The notes beneath the pieces are model-generated. The model did no database searches. It had not been told where the DNA came from and was given only the letters and a program-made list of their open reading frames with translations. Both the position numbers and the translations under genes were made by a program. This document shows, in pieces, positions 42,527-53,510 of a stretch of 64,000 nucleotides of DNA; within the stretch, counting starts at the first letter, position 1, and every line of letters begins with the position of its first letter. This DNA comes from Porticoccaceae bacterium (GTDB lineage Bacteria; Pseudomonadota; Gammaproteobacteria; Pseudomonadales; Porticoccaceae), in NCBI GenBank assembly GCA_023228865.1, contig JALOAH010000011.1, positions 1 through 64,000 of the forward strand, read 5' to 3'.

Positions 42527-44881
42527 ATGCGCTACTTTGACCACAAAAAATTGCCATTATCAATCGCTGGCATCCTGCTCGTTGCTTCGGCCTCTACTGT
42601 GCTGGCGCAAACTGAGGAACAAGGTGTTCGCCTAGAGGAGATCATCGTTACCGCCCAAAAACGGCAGCAGTCAGTAAATGACATTGGTCTTTCCGTACAG
42701 GTAATGGATGCAAATTTCCTCAAGTCGCGCAATATTACCAGTCTTGAAAGCCTGACCCAGGCTGTGCCCTCAATGACCTATGCCGAGACACAGTCTGGCG
42801 CGCCAACCATTACCCTTCGCGGTATCGGCTTCAACGAAACCTCCCTGGCCGCGTTTCCTGCTGTGAGTATGTATCTTGATGAGGTTCCTCTTACTTTTCC
42901 GGTGATGGCCAATCATACCAATTACGATTTGGAGCGTGTCGAAGTGCTTCAGGGGCCGCAGGGGACAGTATTTGGCCAAAATGTCACCGGTGGAGCCGTC
43001 AATTTTATTGCGGCAAAACCTACTCAAGAATTTGAAGCTGGGGTGATGGCAGGATATGGCCGTTTTGATACTTTTGAGGCAGAAGGTTATGTCTCCGGGG
43101 CAGTATCAGATACGGTGGCGGTGCGGTTGTCCGGTCGTGCAGAAAATGCCGATGGCTGGCAACAGAGTATGACCAGATCGGAAAAGAACGGAGAAAAAGA
43201 CTCATTTGCAGGCAGGCTGATCCTAGACTTTACCCCTAGCGACGATACGTTTTTTCGCCTCAATATCAATGGCTGGAAGGATGAAGGCGAATCCATTGCG
43301 CCACAGTTGATTGGCACCAATGTGCAATCGCCAGGCTTTCTTTACCCCGAAGTCGCCAATGCGCCTTTAGCGCCGTCTGACCCAAGAGCCGCAGACTGGA
43401 CGCCAGGGCTGCCGGCCAAGGACAATACCTTTTTTCAGGTTTCCCTTCGCGGCGAATTTGAGCTGATGGACTCCTACACACTGACATCGCTGACGTCCTA
43501 TTCAGATTATGACCAGAAGGAGCGCAATGATTTTGATGGCGTTCCTGTGGCCTCCGAAGACTTCGCCGCCAACAACGGCCAGATCGAGGACTTTGCTCAG
43601 GAAGTGCGCCTGGAAAGTGCTCAGGATCAAAAGCTGCGGTGGATGGTGGGCGCTAATTATCAGAAGAGCAGTGTCGACCAGCAATTCCGCTATGTTTGGG
43701 ACTATGCATCAACCTCAGCCTTTGTCGAAACGTTGGGTTACCCCGCTATTGAAAACTGGTTTGGCACTGATCAAGAAATGGAAACCTGGGCGGTATTTGC
43801 CAACACCGAGTTTGATGTGTCTGAGACGGTTACCCTTAAGGCGGGAATACGCTATACCGACTTTGAAAACGAAACATCCAACTGCGGTACTGATTTGCTG
43901 CCCCCTTACTATGTGGGCAATCTTTTTTACAATGTTTTTGCCGGTGGCGCAGCTGGACCCTATTCCCCTGGCCTTTGCTTTTCCATCAATGATCTGGGTG
44001 AAACTGTCAATGGCGTGCCGCCATTTTTCCCCGGACGCTTTGAAGGCAAGTTTAAAGAAGACAATACGCCTTGGCGTATTGGTATTGACTGGACGCCCAA
44101 CAGTGACACCCTTGTCTACGCAAATATCACCAAGGGCTATAAAGCGGGTAATTTCCCCACCATTGGTGGTTCGGTATGGTCACAGTATGCTCCTGTGACT
44201 CAGGAGTCGGTGCTGTCCTATGAAATTGGTTCCAAGTTGACGGCACTGGATCAAAGGCTGCAGCTCAATGGCGCAGTTTTCTATTACGAATACGATGACA
44301 AGCAGCTCCGTTCCCGCACCATCGATCCCGTGTGGGGCAATCTGGATGTGGTTCAAAACATTCCGGAATCCAGCGCCACGGGTGTTGAACTATCGCTACT
44401 GGCAGTGCCTGCCGATTATCTCACCGTTGGCATTAATGCCACTTATATTGATGCCACCATCGACGAGTTTACTGGCATTAGTGCATCAGGCGTAGTCGCC
44501 GATTTCGGTGACACCGATATGCCCTTTACGCCGGAGTTTTCAATGGGGGCTAATGCCGACCTTGTGATTCCGATGAATTCTGGGTTCAATTTTATCGCCG
44601 GTGCTTCGGTTTATTACACCTCTTCTACGTACTCGATTATTGGTGGCAAAACCAATCCGCCGTTAGCTCAGCCACAGGACAAAGAGCTGTTCAAAATTGA
44701 CAGTTACACCCTTGTGGATATGTATGCTGGCGTGGAGTCCGAAAATTGGCGACTTACCGCATGGGCGAAAAATTTGACCGACGAGTACTATTGGAGCAAT
44801 GTGGTGCCAGCCTTTGATACCTTGATTCGCTACGCTGGTATGACCAGAACCTACGGCGTTCGCGTAAGTTACGATTTTTGA
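42527..44881 (+). CDS. TonB-dependent receptor
   Basis: The 784-residue outer-membrane protein has a signal peptide (cleavage after VLAQ), a TonB-box-like EEIIVTAQKR, a plug domain (SLESLTQAVPSMTYAETQSG, LERVEVLQGPQGTVFGQNVT) and a barrel ending in TYGVRVSYDF. It is of the class frequent in marine and sphingomonad degraders of complex organics. It likely imports the substrate, or a related compound, for the enzymes on either side. The preceding gap has an AT-rich palindrome. Confidence 0.95.
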   Translation: MRYFDHKKLPLSIAGILLVASASTVLAQTEEQGVRLEEIIVTAQKRQQSVNDIGLSVQVMDANFLKSRNITSLESLTQAVPSMTYAETQSGAPTITLRGIGFNETSLAAFPAVSMYLDEVPLTFPVMANHTNYDLERVEVLQGPQGTVFGQNVTGGAVNFIAAKPTQEFEAGVMAGYGRFDTFEAEGYVSGAVSDTVAVRLSGRAENADGWQQSMTRSEKNGEKDSFAGRLILDFTPSDDTFFRLNINGWKDEGESIAPQLIGTNVQSPGFLYPEVANAPLAPSDPRAADWTPGLPAKDNTFFQVSLRGEFELMDSYTLTSLTSYSDYDQKERNDFDGVPVASEDFAANNGQIEDFAQEVRLESAQDQKLRWMVGANYQKSSVDQQFRYVWDYASTSAFVETLGYPAIENWFGTDQEMETWAVFANTEFDVSETVTLKAGIRYTDFENETSNCGTDLLPPYYVGNLFYNVFAGGAAGPYSPGLCFSINDLGETVNGVPPFFPGRFEGKFKEDNTPWRIGIDWTPNSDTLVYANITKGYKAGNFPTIGGSVWSQYAPVTQESVLSYEIGSKLTALDQRLQLNGAVFYYEYDDKQLRSRTIDPVWGNLDVVQNIPESSATGVELSLLAVPADYLTVGINATYIDATIDEFTGISASGVVADFGDTDMPFTPEFSMGANADLVIPMNSGFNFIAGASVYYTSSTYSIIGGKTNPPLAQPQDKELFKIDSYTLVDMYAGVESENWRLTAWAKNLTDEYYWSNVVPAFDTLIRYAGMTRTYGVRVSYDF

Positions 44882-44951
44882 TTGATCGATGGTTGTCTGG
44901 CTATAGCGGTTAAAAAATTCAGCGAACTAACATGCGGGTGAGGTTGAGCAC

Positions 44952-45200
44952 GTGACAAAGAGCGCCATCGTCCAACAAAGAGAATCTGTAACGGAGGAAG
45001 AACTGAAAAAAGTCGGCGTAGAGCTTGCGCGCGATTTTCCCGGCTGTTCCGTTGATGATTTTAAAAAATATCCGGTACTCTCTGAGGGGGGCTGGTTTAT
45101 GGTCATAAAAAACCAGAAAACGCTGGAGTCGATCAGCCGCGAGCCGTGGCGTCTTCTCGGTCCGGTGCCGTTGGTGTCTGACAATATGGATCTTGAATAA
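44952..45200 (+). CDS. small hypothetical protein of the hydantoinase cluster
   Basis: The 82-residue protein has no membrane segment or signal. It starts at GTG 44952 and contains ESVTEEELKKVGVELARDFP, CSVDDFKKYPVLSEGGWFMV and EPWRLLGPVPLVSD. I do not recognise it. It lies 50 bp before the hyuA-type gene. Multi-subunit acetone and acetophenone carboxylases have a small extra subunit beside HyuA/HyuB-like chains, which is one possible role, but no sequence motif supports it. Confidence 0.68.
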   Translation: MTKSAIVQQRESVTEEELKKVGVELARDFPGCSVDDFKKYPVLSEGGWFMVIKNQKTLESISREPWRLLGPVPLVSDNMDLE

Positions 45201-45250
45201 TCATTGCTGAGCTTTTCACTTGGCTCGGCTGTTCTGGTGGAGAAAATATA

Positions 45251-47284
45251 ATGCTTATAGGTGTAGATGTCGGTGGTACGTTCACAGATGTTGTTGCAGT
45301 ATCTGAGTCGGGAATTGCTACCGTCAAAGTATCCACCGATTATATTCAGACAGAGCGAGGGGTGCTCGCTGGTGCCAAGGAAATGGGCGTTGAGGGCGCC
45401 AGTATTTTCAGCCATGCAAGTACCCACGGCCTTAATGCCATTATTACCCGGCGCTTACCGAAAATAGGTTTTCTAACCACGGAGGGTCATCGTGACATTC
45501 TGGATGCGGGTAGAACCTGGCGTCCGGCGAAGGACCTGACCAACCCCCATTGGCGGCGCTCTTTTGGGGATGCCTCCCAGCCATTGGTGCCCCGCTATCT
45601 GCGCCGCGGTGTTCGTGAGCGGATTACTGCGGATGGCAATGTTCTTATTCCCCTGGATGAATCTCAGCTGCGTGAGCAGCTTGCCGTCTTTCGTGAATGC
45701 GAAGTCCAGGGTATAGCTATTTGCCTATTGAATGCCTATATCAATCCAGAGCATGAACAGCGTGTCCGTGATATCGTTACGGAAGAAATGGGGGGGATAC
45801 CCTGCTCCGTTTCCAGTGAACTGTCTCCGCTTGCCAAAGAATATGCCCGCGCTTCTACGGCAGTTGTCGATGTCTTTATGCGCATTATTTATGGTGACTA
45901 CACCAAAAGGCTCAGCAATGGCTTGCAGCAGCTGGGGTTTGGCGGCGAACTCAATTACGCCAACTGTGCAGCCCACTTGCTTTCCGCCGATATTGCGATG
46001 CAGAAACCTTTTGAGATCGTCTTTGCCGGCCCCGCTGCGGGCACCAACGCCAGCGCTCATTTCGGCTCTCTGATTGACCGCAAAAACCTCCTTTGCGCCG
46101 ATGTGGGTGGAACTTCCTGTGATATCAGCCTTGTTGCCAACGGCGAACCTTTCGTCAACACCACCTTTGAGTTAGAGCACGATCTGATTGTCAACGCCTT
46201 ATCCGTTGAAGTTATCAGCATTGGTGCGGGTGGTGGAAGCTTGGTAACAATCAGCCAAGTCGGCGAATTGAAAGTGGGGCCTGGCAGTGCAGGCTCGGAT
46301 CCTGGCCCCGCCTGTTATGGCAGAGGTGGCACGCAGCCGACCATGACAGATACCTGCTTGTTGATGGGGGTTGTCGATCCTGGTGGCCTTGCGGGGGGGC
46401 GAATGACTCTGGATAAAAAGCTCGCCCTCGAAGCCTTCGAAGGACTCGATTGTCAGCTCAGTCTGGATGACAGAGTTCGTTTCGCCTTCAATATCGGCGC
46501 CAACAATATTGCTGAAGGTCTCACCAATGTGGCCATTCAACACGGGGTGGATCCCCGGGACTACAGCATTGTCGCCTTTGGCGCCGCAGGCCCCATGCTG
46601 TTGCCGGCTGTGTTGGATAAGTTCCAGGCAGCAGAAGTCATAGTGCCCCCGCATCCGGGACTGTTCTCTGCACTCGGTTTGGTGAGTTCTGAACAAACCT
46701 ACAGTGATAGCCGCAGTGCCTACAGGGTGCTGGATGCGTCTGCCGCCGCTGAAATCGATGCTGTCTTTAATGAGATGGAGGAAAAGTTGCGAGCGCGTTT
46801 CCAGGGCAGGCACGAACAGCCAGCGTTCGTCAGAACGTTTGATGGTCGCCTCCTTGGTCAGAGTTGGGAGACCCCTTTTATTCCCATACCCGAGGGAACC
46901 ATAACCGCTGCATCCATCGATGCCATGATCGCCAATTTCCACGAGGTTTATGAGACGCGCTTTGGCAATCAATTTCCGGGGATGCCTGTTCAGGGCGTCA
47001 CTTACCGCGTCTCAACGGTGATTCCGACGGCAAAAGTGGAATATCCGCAAATACCTACCCGCGAATCAGGTGAGCCCCCGGTGAGGCGGACAATCGCTTT
47101 GCACTACCTCGAAAGCAAGCCCATCCCTGTTGCCGAATATCAACGGGAAGACCTGCGCCAGGGAGACACTATTGCAGGTCCGGCCATTGTTCGCGAGCCC
47201 ATGTCGACAACCTTTATGCTGCCTGGCCAGATCTTGAGGGTGGGTAAATTTGGTGAGCTTTACATACGTAGGGCTGATGCGTAA
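45251..47284 (+). CDS. hydantoinase/oxoprolinase family protein, subunit A
   Basis: The 677-residue protein is an actin-like ATPase subunit: MLIGVDVGGTFTDVVAVSES (phosphate 1 loop), SHASTHGLNAIITRRLPKIG, LLCADVGGTSCDISLVANGE (phosphate 2) and SIGAGGGSLVTISQVGELKV. With subunit B it would use ATP for hydrolysis of a cyclic amide (hydantoin, 5-oxoproline) or for carboxylation of a ketone. Substrate cannot be read from sequence. It is 17 bp upstream of subunit B. Confidence 0.94.
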   Translation: MLIGVDVGGTFTDVVAVSESGIATVKVSTDYIQTERGVLAGAKEMGVEGASIFSHASTHGLNAIITRRLPKIGFLTTEGHRDILDAGRTWRPAKDLTNPHWRRSFGDASQPLVPRYLRRGVRERITADGNVLIPLDESQLREQLAVFRECEVQGIAICLLNAYINPEHEQRVRDIVTEEMGGIPCSVSSELSPLAKEYARASTAVVDVFMRIIYGDYTKRLSNGLQQLGFGGELNYANCAAHLLSADIAMQKPFEIVFAGPAAGTNASAHFGSLIDRKNLLCADVGGTSCDISLVANGEPFVNTTFELEHDLIVNALSVEVISIGAGGGSLVTISQVGELKVGPGSAGSDPGPACYGRGGTQPTMTDTCLLMGVVDPGGLAGGRMTLDKKLALEAFEGLDCQLSLDDRVRFAFNIGANNIAEGLTNVAIQHGVDPRDYSIVAFGAAGPMLLPAVLDKFQAAEVIVPPHPGLFSALGLVSSEQTYSDSRSAYRVLDASAAAEIDAVFNEMEEKLRARFQGRHEQPAFVRTFDGRLLGQSWETPFIPIPEGTITAASIDAMIANFHEVYETRFGNQFPGMPVQGVTYRVSTVIPTAKVEYPQIPTRESGEPPVRRTIALHYLESKPIPVAEYQREDLRQGDTIAGPAIVREPMSTTFMLPGQILRVGKFGELYIRRADA

Positions 47285-47301
47285 GACGGGAGATATTAAC
47301 T

Positions 47302-49311
47302 ATGAATGCGAGTACACAAACATCTTCTGCAGATAATGGCACAACCTATCAATACGATACCAGTTATGACCATATCCCGTTGCGCTCACTGACCGATGAA
47401 CAGTTCCTCGCCCGCTACGGCACAGATCGCTTTACTGCCTCCATTTTGTCGAGCCGTATGCGCTATGTGGTCAAGCATATGAGCACCGGCTTGATGACAA
47501 CAGCCTTTTCCATCATTTTGCGGGATTGGTATGATTTTGCCGCCACCATCTCCGGTCCCCGTGAGCTTAACTACGCGATGAGTACGGGCTCCGACAGCTT
47601 GTCCATTTTTATTCTCGCCATGCCCGAGGCCGTGCGCAATCTCATAGAGGAATTCGGCTACGACAATATTCGCCCAGGTGATGTCATCATCGCCAACGAT
47701 CCCTATCGCGCGGGGCTTCATGTCAATGATGTGGCCTTTATTCTGCCTTTGTTTGTGGAAGGCAAAATAGTTTCGTTCGTTTCTTTGCGGGCTCACCAGC
47801 TTGATATGGGTGGCACGGTGGCGGGTGGATTTAGTGGTTCCAAGACCGAAATCTGTGAGACGGGCCTGGTCATTCCGCCAACGCTCTTATATCGGGAAGG
47901 GAAGCCGGTGCGCGAAGCGTTCAATTTGATCTTCGAAAATACTCGCTACGGCTCGCTGCTTTTGCCCGATATAAAGTCTGTTTATCAATGCTTGCTTCTC
48001 GGTGAACGTTTGTTGCGGGAGAGTATCGAGCGTTATGGCATTGACGCCTATCTGGGAGCCATCCGTTACAACTGCGATGTTTCTGCAGACGCCATGCGCG
48101 ACGCCATTCAAAGCCAGATTCCCGATGGTGTTTACGAGGGTAGCGATGCTCTTGATGCCGACGGCATCGATGACTCCAGGGAATACCGCGTTAATGTCAG
48201 GCTGACAAAATACGGCGAGAATATAGAGCTGGATTTCAGCGGTTCTTCGCCCCAGGCGAGAACATCCATTAATTGCGGGCCGATCGATGTTAAGGCGGCG
48301 GTAGGTGTTGCGCTCAAATTGCTGATAGAGCAAAAAACACCGCTGTCATCCGGCTGTTACCGCAATATCGATATCGTTCTACCGCCAGGCACCTTTTGCA
48401 GTGCAATTCCGCCGTCTGGCCCCATTTTTATGTACTGGGAACCTGCAATAGCCATTTTGTGCGCTCTTTACAAAGCTCTTGAACCCGCCCTTGGCGAAAA
48501 CGCTATCGCCGGCGATTACGGGTCGATGATGATTCACAATGGTCACGGGGTTCTCAACGATGGCACGCCCTGGTTGACGGTAGCCCTTTGCGGTGGTGAG
48601 CACGGCCCCTGGGGTGCAACCAAAGCCGGAGATGGCGACAGCTACACCGTGGTGCCAACCGGTAACAATATTGACCCGGCCACGGAGGCCGTAGAATCCG
48701 AAACTCCTGTTATTTTCCTCAGAAAAGACTACGTCATCGACAGTGGCGGCGCCGGATTTAATCGAGGCGGCGCTGCAGTCAGAAAAGACACGCTGTGGCT
48801 AACTGAAGGCAATCATATTCCGACGCCATTGCATGCCAAAACCCCCGCAGGGATTGGTGTTAACGGCGGCAAGTCTGGAACCACTCAGGCGTGCTGGATG
48901 TTTCTTCCGGAGGCGCACAGTGTTAGCGACAAAAAAGAGCTCCTGCCAATTGATGACAGCATTTTCCAAAAGTCGTCAATCGCTGCCGGAATGCTCAATG
49001 CCACCAGCAAGACACTGGATCCAAAGGGGCAGTATTTTTATTTTGCTCAGCAAAAATCCTGGCATGCGACACCGGGTACAACCATGAGATTTATCACTGG
49101 TGGCGGTGGCGGCTGGGGTGATCCCCTCGCCCGGGATCCGGAGCGTGTCAAGCAGGATGTTCGCGACGAATATGTCAGCATCGAAAAAGCGCGGGAGGAT
49201 TATGGTGTGGTCATCAGCGGTGATCCCCTGAGACACCCCGAAAAATTAACTGTAGACATGGAAAAAACAACAGTTTTGCGCGAGAAATTGCGCGCTGGGT
49301 TGTCCTCCTAG
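47302..49311 (+). CDS. hydantoinase/oxoprolinase family protein, subunit B
   Basis: The 669-residue protein belongs to the HyuB family: SSRMRYVVKHMSTGLMTTAF, GDVIIANDPYRAGLHVNDVA, FVSLRAHQLDMGGTVAGGFS and the C-terminal FITGGGGGWGDPLARDPERV. It carries the metal-dependent catalytic part that pairs with subunit A. It is at the long end for hydantoinase B proteins, closer to acetone or acetophenone carboxylase-type large subunits. A strong terminator follows. Confidence 0.94.
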   Translation: MNASTQTSSADNGTTYQYDTSYDHIPLRSLTDEQFLARYGTDRFTASILSSRMRYVVKHMSTGLMTTAFSIILRDWYDFAATISGPRELNYAMSTGSDSLSIFILAMPEAVRNLIEEFGYDNIRPGDVIIANDPYRAGLHVNDVAFILPLFVEGKIVSFVSLRAHQLDMGGTVAGGFSGSKTEICETGLVIPPTLLYREGKPVREAFNLIFENTRYGSLLLPDIKSVYQCLLLGERLLRESIERYGIDAYLGAIRYNCDVSADAMRDAIQSQIPDGVYEGSDALDADGIDDSREYRVNVRLTKYGENIELDFSGSSPQARTSINCGPIDVKAAVGVALKLLIEQKTPLSSGCYRNIDIVLPPGTFCSAIPPSGPIFMYWEPAIAILCALYKALEPALGENAIAGDYGSMMIHNGHGVLNDGTPWLTVALCGGEHGPWGATKAGDGDSYTVVPTGNNIDPATEAVESETPVIFLRKDYVIDSGGAGFNRGGAAVRKDTLWLTEGNHIPTPLHAKTPAGIGVNGGKSGTTQACWMFLPEAHSVSDKKELLPIDDSIFQKSSIAAGMLNATSKTLDPKGQYFYFAQQKSWHATPGTTMRFITGGGGGWGDPLARDPERVKQDVRDEYVSIEKAREDYGVVISGDPLRHPEKLTVDMEKTTVLREKLRAGLSS

Positions 49312-49331
49312 AGGGTTTTATTAGCCCCTAG

Positions 49332-49380
49332 AAAACCGCCCTTCGTTATCCTGTTAGCGATGATTAAGGGCGGTTTTTTT
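49332..49380 (+). terminator. rho-independent terminator after the hydantoinase operon
   Basis: AAAACCGCCCTT pairs with AAGGGCGGTTTT around a 22-base loop, and a run of T follows. It ends 20-70 bp after the subunit B stop. Confidence 0.88.
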
Positions 49381-49444
49381 GTGATCTGATTGTTCAGGGG
49401 GGCAAGGAGTGAAAAATAATTTGCTGCCCGTTCCTCCATTTTTA

Positions 49445-50287
49445 TCAGTCCATTCGGTAGCCGCCATCCACATTTAATGTTTGCCCGGTAATGTAGCTGG
49501 CGTCGGGGCCGATCAAAAAAGCTACGGCGGAAGCCTGCTCCGAGGGTTGGCCGCGGCGCTCCATGGGAATGATTTTCTGGTTATAGGAAGCCTTGTATTC
49601 GGCAAAGGGCATGCCCGCCAGCTTGGCTTTTCGCGCCATGGTGCCGTCGAGCATATCGGTTTCGATGGAGCCGGGGCAGATGCAGTTGACACGAATGTCT
49701 TTGGTGGCGAGTTCCGCCGCCATTTGCTGGGTGAGGCCGATAACGCCGAATTTGCTGGCGCAATAGCCGCCGTAATTGGCAAAACCGAAGCGACCTGCCA
49801 GGGACGAAATATTGACGATGGCGCTGGGTTTGCCGTGGGCGAGCATGGCGCGGGCGGCGGCCTTCGACATGTAATAGACACCGTTGAGGTTGATATCGAT
49901 GGTGGATAGCCAGAGCTCGTCGGCCATGTCGACAATGGGGGCTGCGGCCGCTTCGCTGGCGACACCGGCATTATTGACCAGCCCCGTGAGTGGCCCCAGT
50001 TCCTGCTCAACCGCAGCGATACAGGCGGCAATCTGGTCTGGTTGGGTGACATCGCAGTCCATGGCCAACGCTTTGCGACCCAGGGCGCGAATTTCGTCGG
50101 CAACGGATTCGGCGCCGCGCCAGCCCTCCGCCTGTTCGTGCTCGGGAAATGTTGATGGGTCGCGCCGAATGGCGGTGACCATGACATCGGCGCCTTCTTC
50201 CGCGAGCCTCAGGGCGATGGCACGGCCAATCCCCCGCTTGCGACCCGCTCCTGTGACCAAGGCAACCATTCCGGTTAATTTGCCCAT
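49445..50287 (-). CDS. short-chain dehydrogenase/reductase
   Basis: The 280-residue Rossmann enzyme has the nucleotide motif [24 protein letters not shown], the catalytic Ser ([10 protein letters not shown]) and Y-x-x-x-K ([11 protein letters not shown]), and the C-terminal [18 protein letters not shown]. It oxidises or reduces an alcohol/ketone with NAD(P)(H). It is convergent with the hydantoinase operon, so a pathway link is possible but unsupported. Confidence 0.94.
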   Translation of the reverse strand: MGKLTGMVALVTGAGRKRGIGRAIALRLAEEGADVMVTAIRRDPSTFPEHEQAEGWRGAESVADEIRALGRKALAMDCDVTQPDQIAACIAAVEQELGPLTGLVNNAGVASEAAAAPIVDMADELWLSTIDINLNGVYYMSKAAARAMLAHGKPSAIVNISSLAGRFGFANYGGYCASKFGVIGLTQQMAAELATKDIRVNCICPGSIETDMLDGTMARKAKLAGMPFAEYKASYNQKIIPMERRGQPSEQASAVAFLIGPDASYITGQTLNVDGGYRMD

Positions 50288-50391
50288 TGTTTAAATCTCT
50301 TGTTATTGACCTACGGGAGGATAGTACCTATAGCCTGCCTGTTTACAACAATTGAGCTATAGGGCTTTGTTCTAGGGTTAACAGATAGGCG

Positions 50392-50721
50392 TCAAAAATA
50401 CACTGACCAGGCGTGCTCGCTGCCGACAAACAGGCTGAGACTGTCGCGGCTGGGTTTGCCGCAGGGGGTAGCGCCAAGCTCCTCAGCCAAGCTTGCGGTT
50501 GATGGAGTAAAGTACAGTTTGACGTCGCAATGGAGTTGCCCTTCGGATTCATGGCGCAGAAAAAGCGCCGGAGCACTGTCCTCGAGATTGCTCTCTTCGT
50601 TTTGGCAGTCAGTTGATTTTTCAAGCGGCGGATGTTGAGCCAGAAAAAGGGTCTTGATGTGGTGGAGAGCTTCCCCCGCCAGCATGGCGTCGCCGAGATT
50701 TTTGCTAAACCAAGTGGCCAT
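50392..50721 (-). CDS. conserved hypothetical protein
   Basis: The 109-residue protein begins MATWFSKNLGDAMLAGEALH and contains LFLRHESEGQLHCDVKLYFT and ATPCGKPSRDSLSLFVGSE. I recall similar uncharacterised proteins in Pseudomonas and relatives (MxxWFxKNLGDAMLAG..). No transmembrane segment or signal. It lies just downstream of rsmC on the same strand. Function unknown. Confidence 0.78.
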   Translation of the reverse strand: MATWFSKNLGDAMLAGEALHHIKTLFLAQHPPLEKSTDCQNEESNLEDSAPALFLRHESEGQLHCDVKLYFTPSTASLAEELGATPCGKPSRDSLSLFVGSEHAWSVYF

Positions 50722-50755
50722 CGCTTGTGTTTGCTCCTGTTGGCAATCGTCTCAG

Positions 50756-51814
50756 TTAGTGACCCAAAACCACCAGTTTAAAGCTGCCATTGTTCACCGG
50801 CGTCGCTATTTTTCGAAACTTGCCCGCCGCCAGGGTTTCCAGGGGCACAAACTGGTTGACGACAAAAAGGGCGCGGCCATCGGCAGCCAGCAGTCTTTTG
50901 GTGGCGCTGAGAAATTTTTCGCTGAGGGCACGATCCTGCTGAAAGCCCTGATGAAATGGGGGGTTGCAGAGAATGACATCGAATTTGGCGCTGATAGTGT
51001 CGGCGCAGTCGGCGGCAATCACCGTGCCGTCAATGGTGTGAGCAGCAAAATTTTTTGTGCAGGCAAGGAGTGCCGCTGCGCAGTTATCGGTGGCGGTGAT
51101 GGTGAAGTGATTCAGCGGCGCGGCCACTAGGCTGAGGTAGCCATAACCGCAGCCCAGGTCGAGCAACGCAGGCGCGCAGTCCGCTCTTAGCGGGCAGTGA
51201 CGGCTGAAAAATTCCGGCAGAAATTGCCCCAGCAGGGCGCTACCGCTATCCATCTTGTCCCAGCCAAAAACTCCGGGCTTGCTGTAAACAGGTTTGTCGC
51301 CAATGGCGCCGATTTCCCGCAGCTGGCTATAGTTTTTATCGTCCAGTGGTGCGCCCAGTGCGCCACCATTTTTTTGCAGTCGAACCTGATAGTTGGCGCC
51401 GTGCTTTTCCATGTGAGGGCTGCAACCAAAGCGCTGGCCAAGGGTTTTGGCGAAGGTTTTTACGCCTTCCTGCTTGGCGCCCCAAAAAATGAAATCGCCG
51501 CCCTCGGGAAGCAGTTCAGACACGCGATTGGCAATATGGTGAACCACGGGCTTCTCTTTGGAGAGGCGGTAGACAACCCGCTGGGGTTGCAGCGCCTGGT
51601 TGTCGCAAAAAGGGCTGAAATCGAAATCGGAAAAAAACGTCGTCAATCCTGCTTCGCTTGCCTTGGCGGCCACATCAACGCGATTGCTCAGCACACAAAC
51701 CTGGTGACCTAGAGCCGGAAAGGGTAGATCGAGGCAGTTTTCGTCGGCAATCAGCAATGCCTTGTGACCGCTGTCGTCAAGGGCATCGAGCATCAGGGCG
51801 TGAATGTTCGCCAC
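50756..51814 (-). CDS. rsmC: 16S rRNA (guanine1207-N2)-methyltransferase RsmC
   Basis: The 352-residue protein has a degenerate N-terminal methyltransferase-like half (FIFWGAKQEGVKTFAKTLGQ) and a catalytic C-terminal half with LLDLGCGYGYLSLVA (SAM loop) and VILCNPPFHQGFQQDRAL (N-x-x-P-F-H target-base motif). RsmC methylates G1207 of 16S rRNA; the related RlmG cannot be excluded. It is 20 bp downstream of hemB. Confidence 0.88.
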   Translation of the reverse strand: MANIHALMLDALDDSGHKALLIADENCLDLPFPALGHQVCVLSNRVDVAAKASEAGLTTFFSDFDFSPFCDNQALQPQRVVYRLSKEKPVVHHIANRVSELLPEGGDFIFWGAKQEGVKTFAKTLGQRFGCSPHMEKHGANYQVRLQKNGGALGAPLDDKNYSQLREIGAIGDKPVYSKPGVFGWDKMDSGSALLGQFLPEFFSRHCPLRADCAPALLDLGCGYGYLSLVAAPLNHFTITATDNCAAALLACTKNFAAHTIDGTVIAADCADTISAKFDVILCNPPFHQGFQQDRALSEKFLSATKRLLAADGRALFVVNQFVPLETLAAGKFRKIATPVNNGSFKLVVLGH

Positions 51815-51834
51815 GGTCGGTTGTTAGAAGGGGG

Positions 51835-52881
<1,047 letters not shown>

Positions 52882-52975
52882 TCATACGGAAAAATGCGCG
52901 AAGATGCAGGGTCGCCAACACTGAAAACCACAAGCAGGCCAGGCGAATCATTCAACGACGACAGAGGATAACCCC

Positions 52976-53359
52976 ATGACACTGGCCTACAGCTGTGTTC
53001 TGCTAGCCATTATTCTGCCCTATGTGTGGGCGGGCTACGCCAAAAAGAGCCTGATTAAAAGCGGCACCTACGACAACAACGCCTCGCGGCCTTTGCTGGA
53101 AAGCCTGTGCGGCGCAGAACAGCGCGCGAACTGGGCGCAGGCCAATTCCTATGAATCCCTGCCCGGCTTTATCGGCGCGGTGATTATCGCCCATCTGGCG
53201 GGCGCTCCGCAGGCGGCGGTGGATGTTCTCGCTGTCGTTCATGTCGCCTGTCGAGTTGGCTACGGAGTTTGCTATATTCGCGATCTCGCCACCGCCAGAA
53301 GCCTGTTCTGGGCCGGTGGTTTTTTCGCCATCATCGGGCTGTTTGTGGCCGCCTTTTGA
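52976..53359 (+). CDS. MAPEG-family membrane protein
   Basis: The 127-residue protein has four predicted transmembrane helices and the MAPEG pattern: RANWAQANSYESLPGFIGAV followed by DVLAVVHVACRVGYGVCYIR. Eukaryotic members act in eicosanoid and glutathione metabolism; bacterial members are largely uncharacterised. It is divergent from hemB with its own promoter region. Confidence 0.92.
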   Translation: MTLAYSCVLLAIILPYVWAGYAKKSLIKSGTYDNNASRPLLESLCGAEQRANWAQANSYESLPGFIGAVIIAHLAGAPQAAVDVLAVVHVACRVGYGVCYIRDLATARSLFWAGGFFAIIGLFVAAF

Positions 53360-53431
53360 TGATGACGGGGCTCTTCTCGCGCCGGCAAATCGAAGCTATA
53401 AGCTGCATTTTGCCAGCGAGGGTCGACAACC

Positions 53432-53475
53432 TGTAGGAGCGAACCCTGCTTGCGATTGCTATACGCTCCCCCTTG
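53432..53475. repeat. REP-like repeat (GTAGGAGC family)
   Basis: TGTAGGAGCGAACCCTGCTTGCGATTG is followed by a partial inverted arm (ACGCTCCC). It resembles Pseudomonas-type REP sequences and is related to copies at 56656 and 61084. It lies in the 347-bp gap after the MAPEG gene. Confidence 0.6.
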
Positions 53476-53510
53476 CCGCCAGCCGCCACGGCGCTGGCTG
53501 CGACAGCGCC

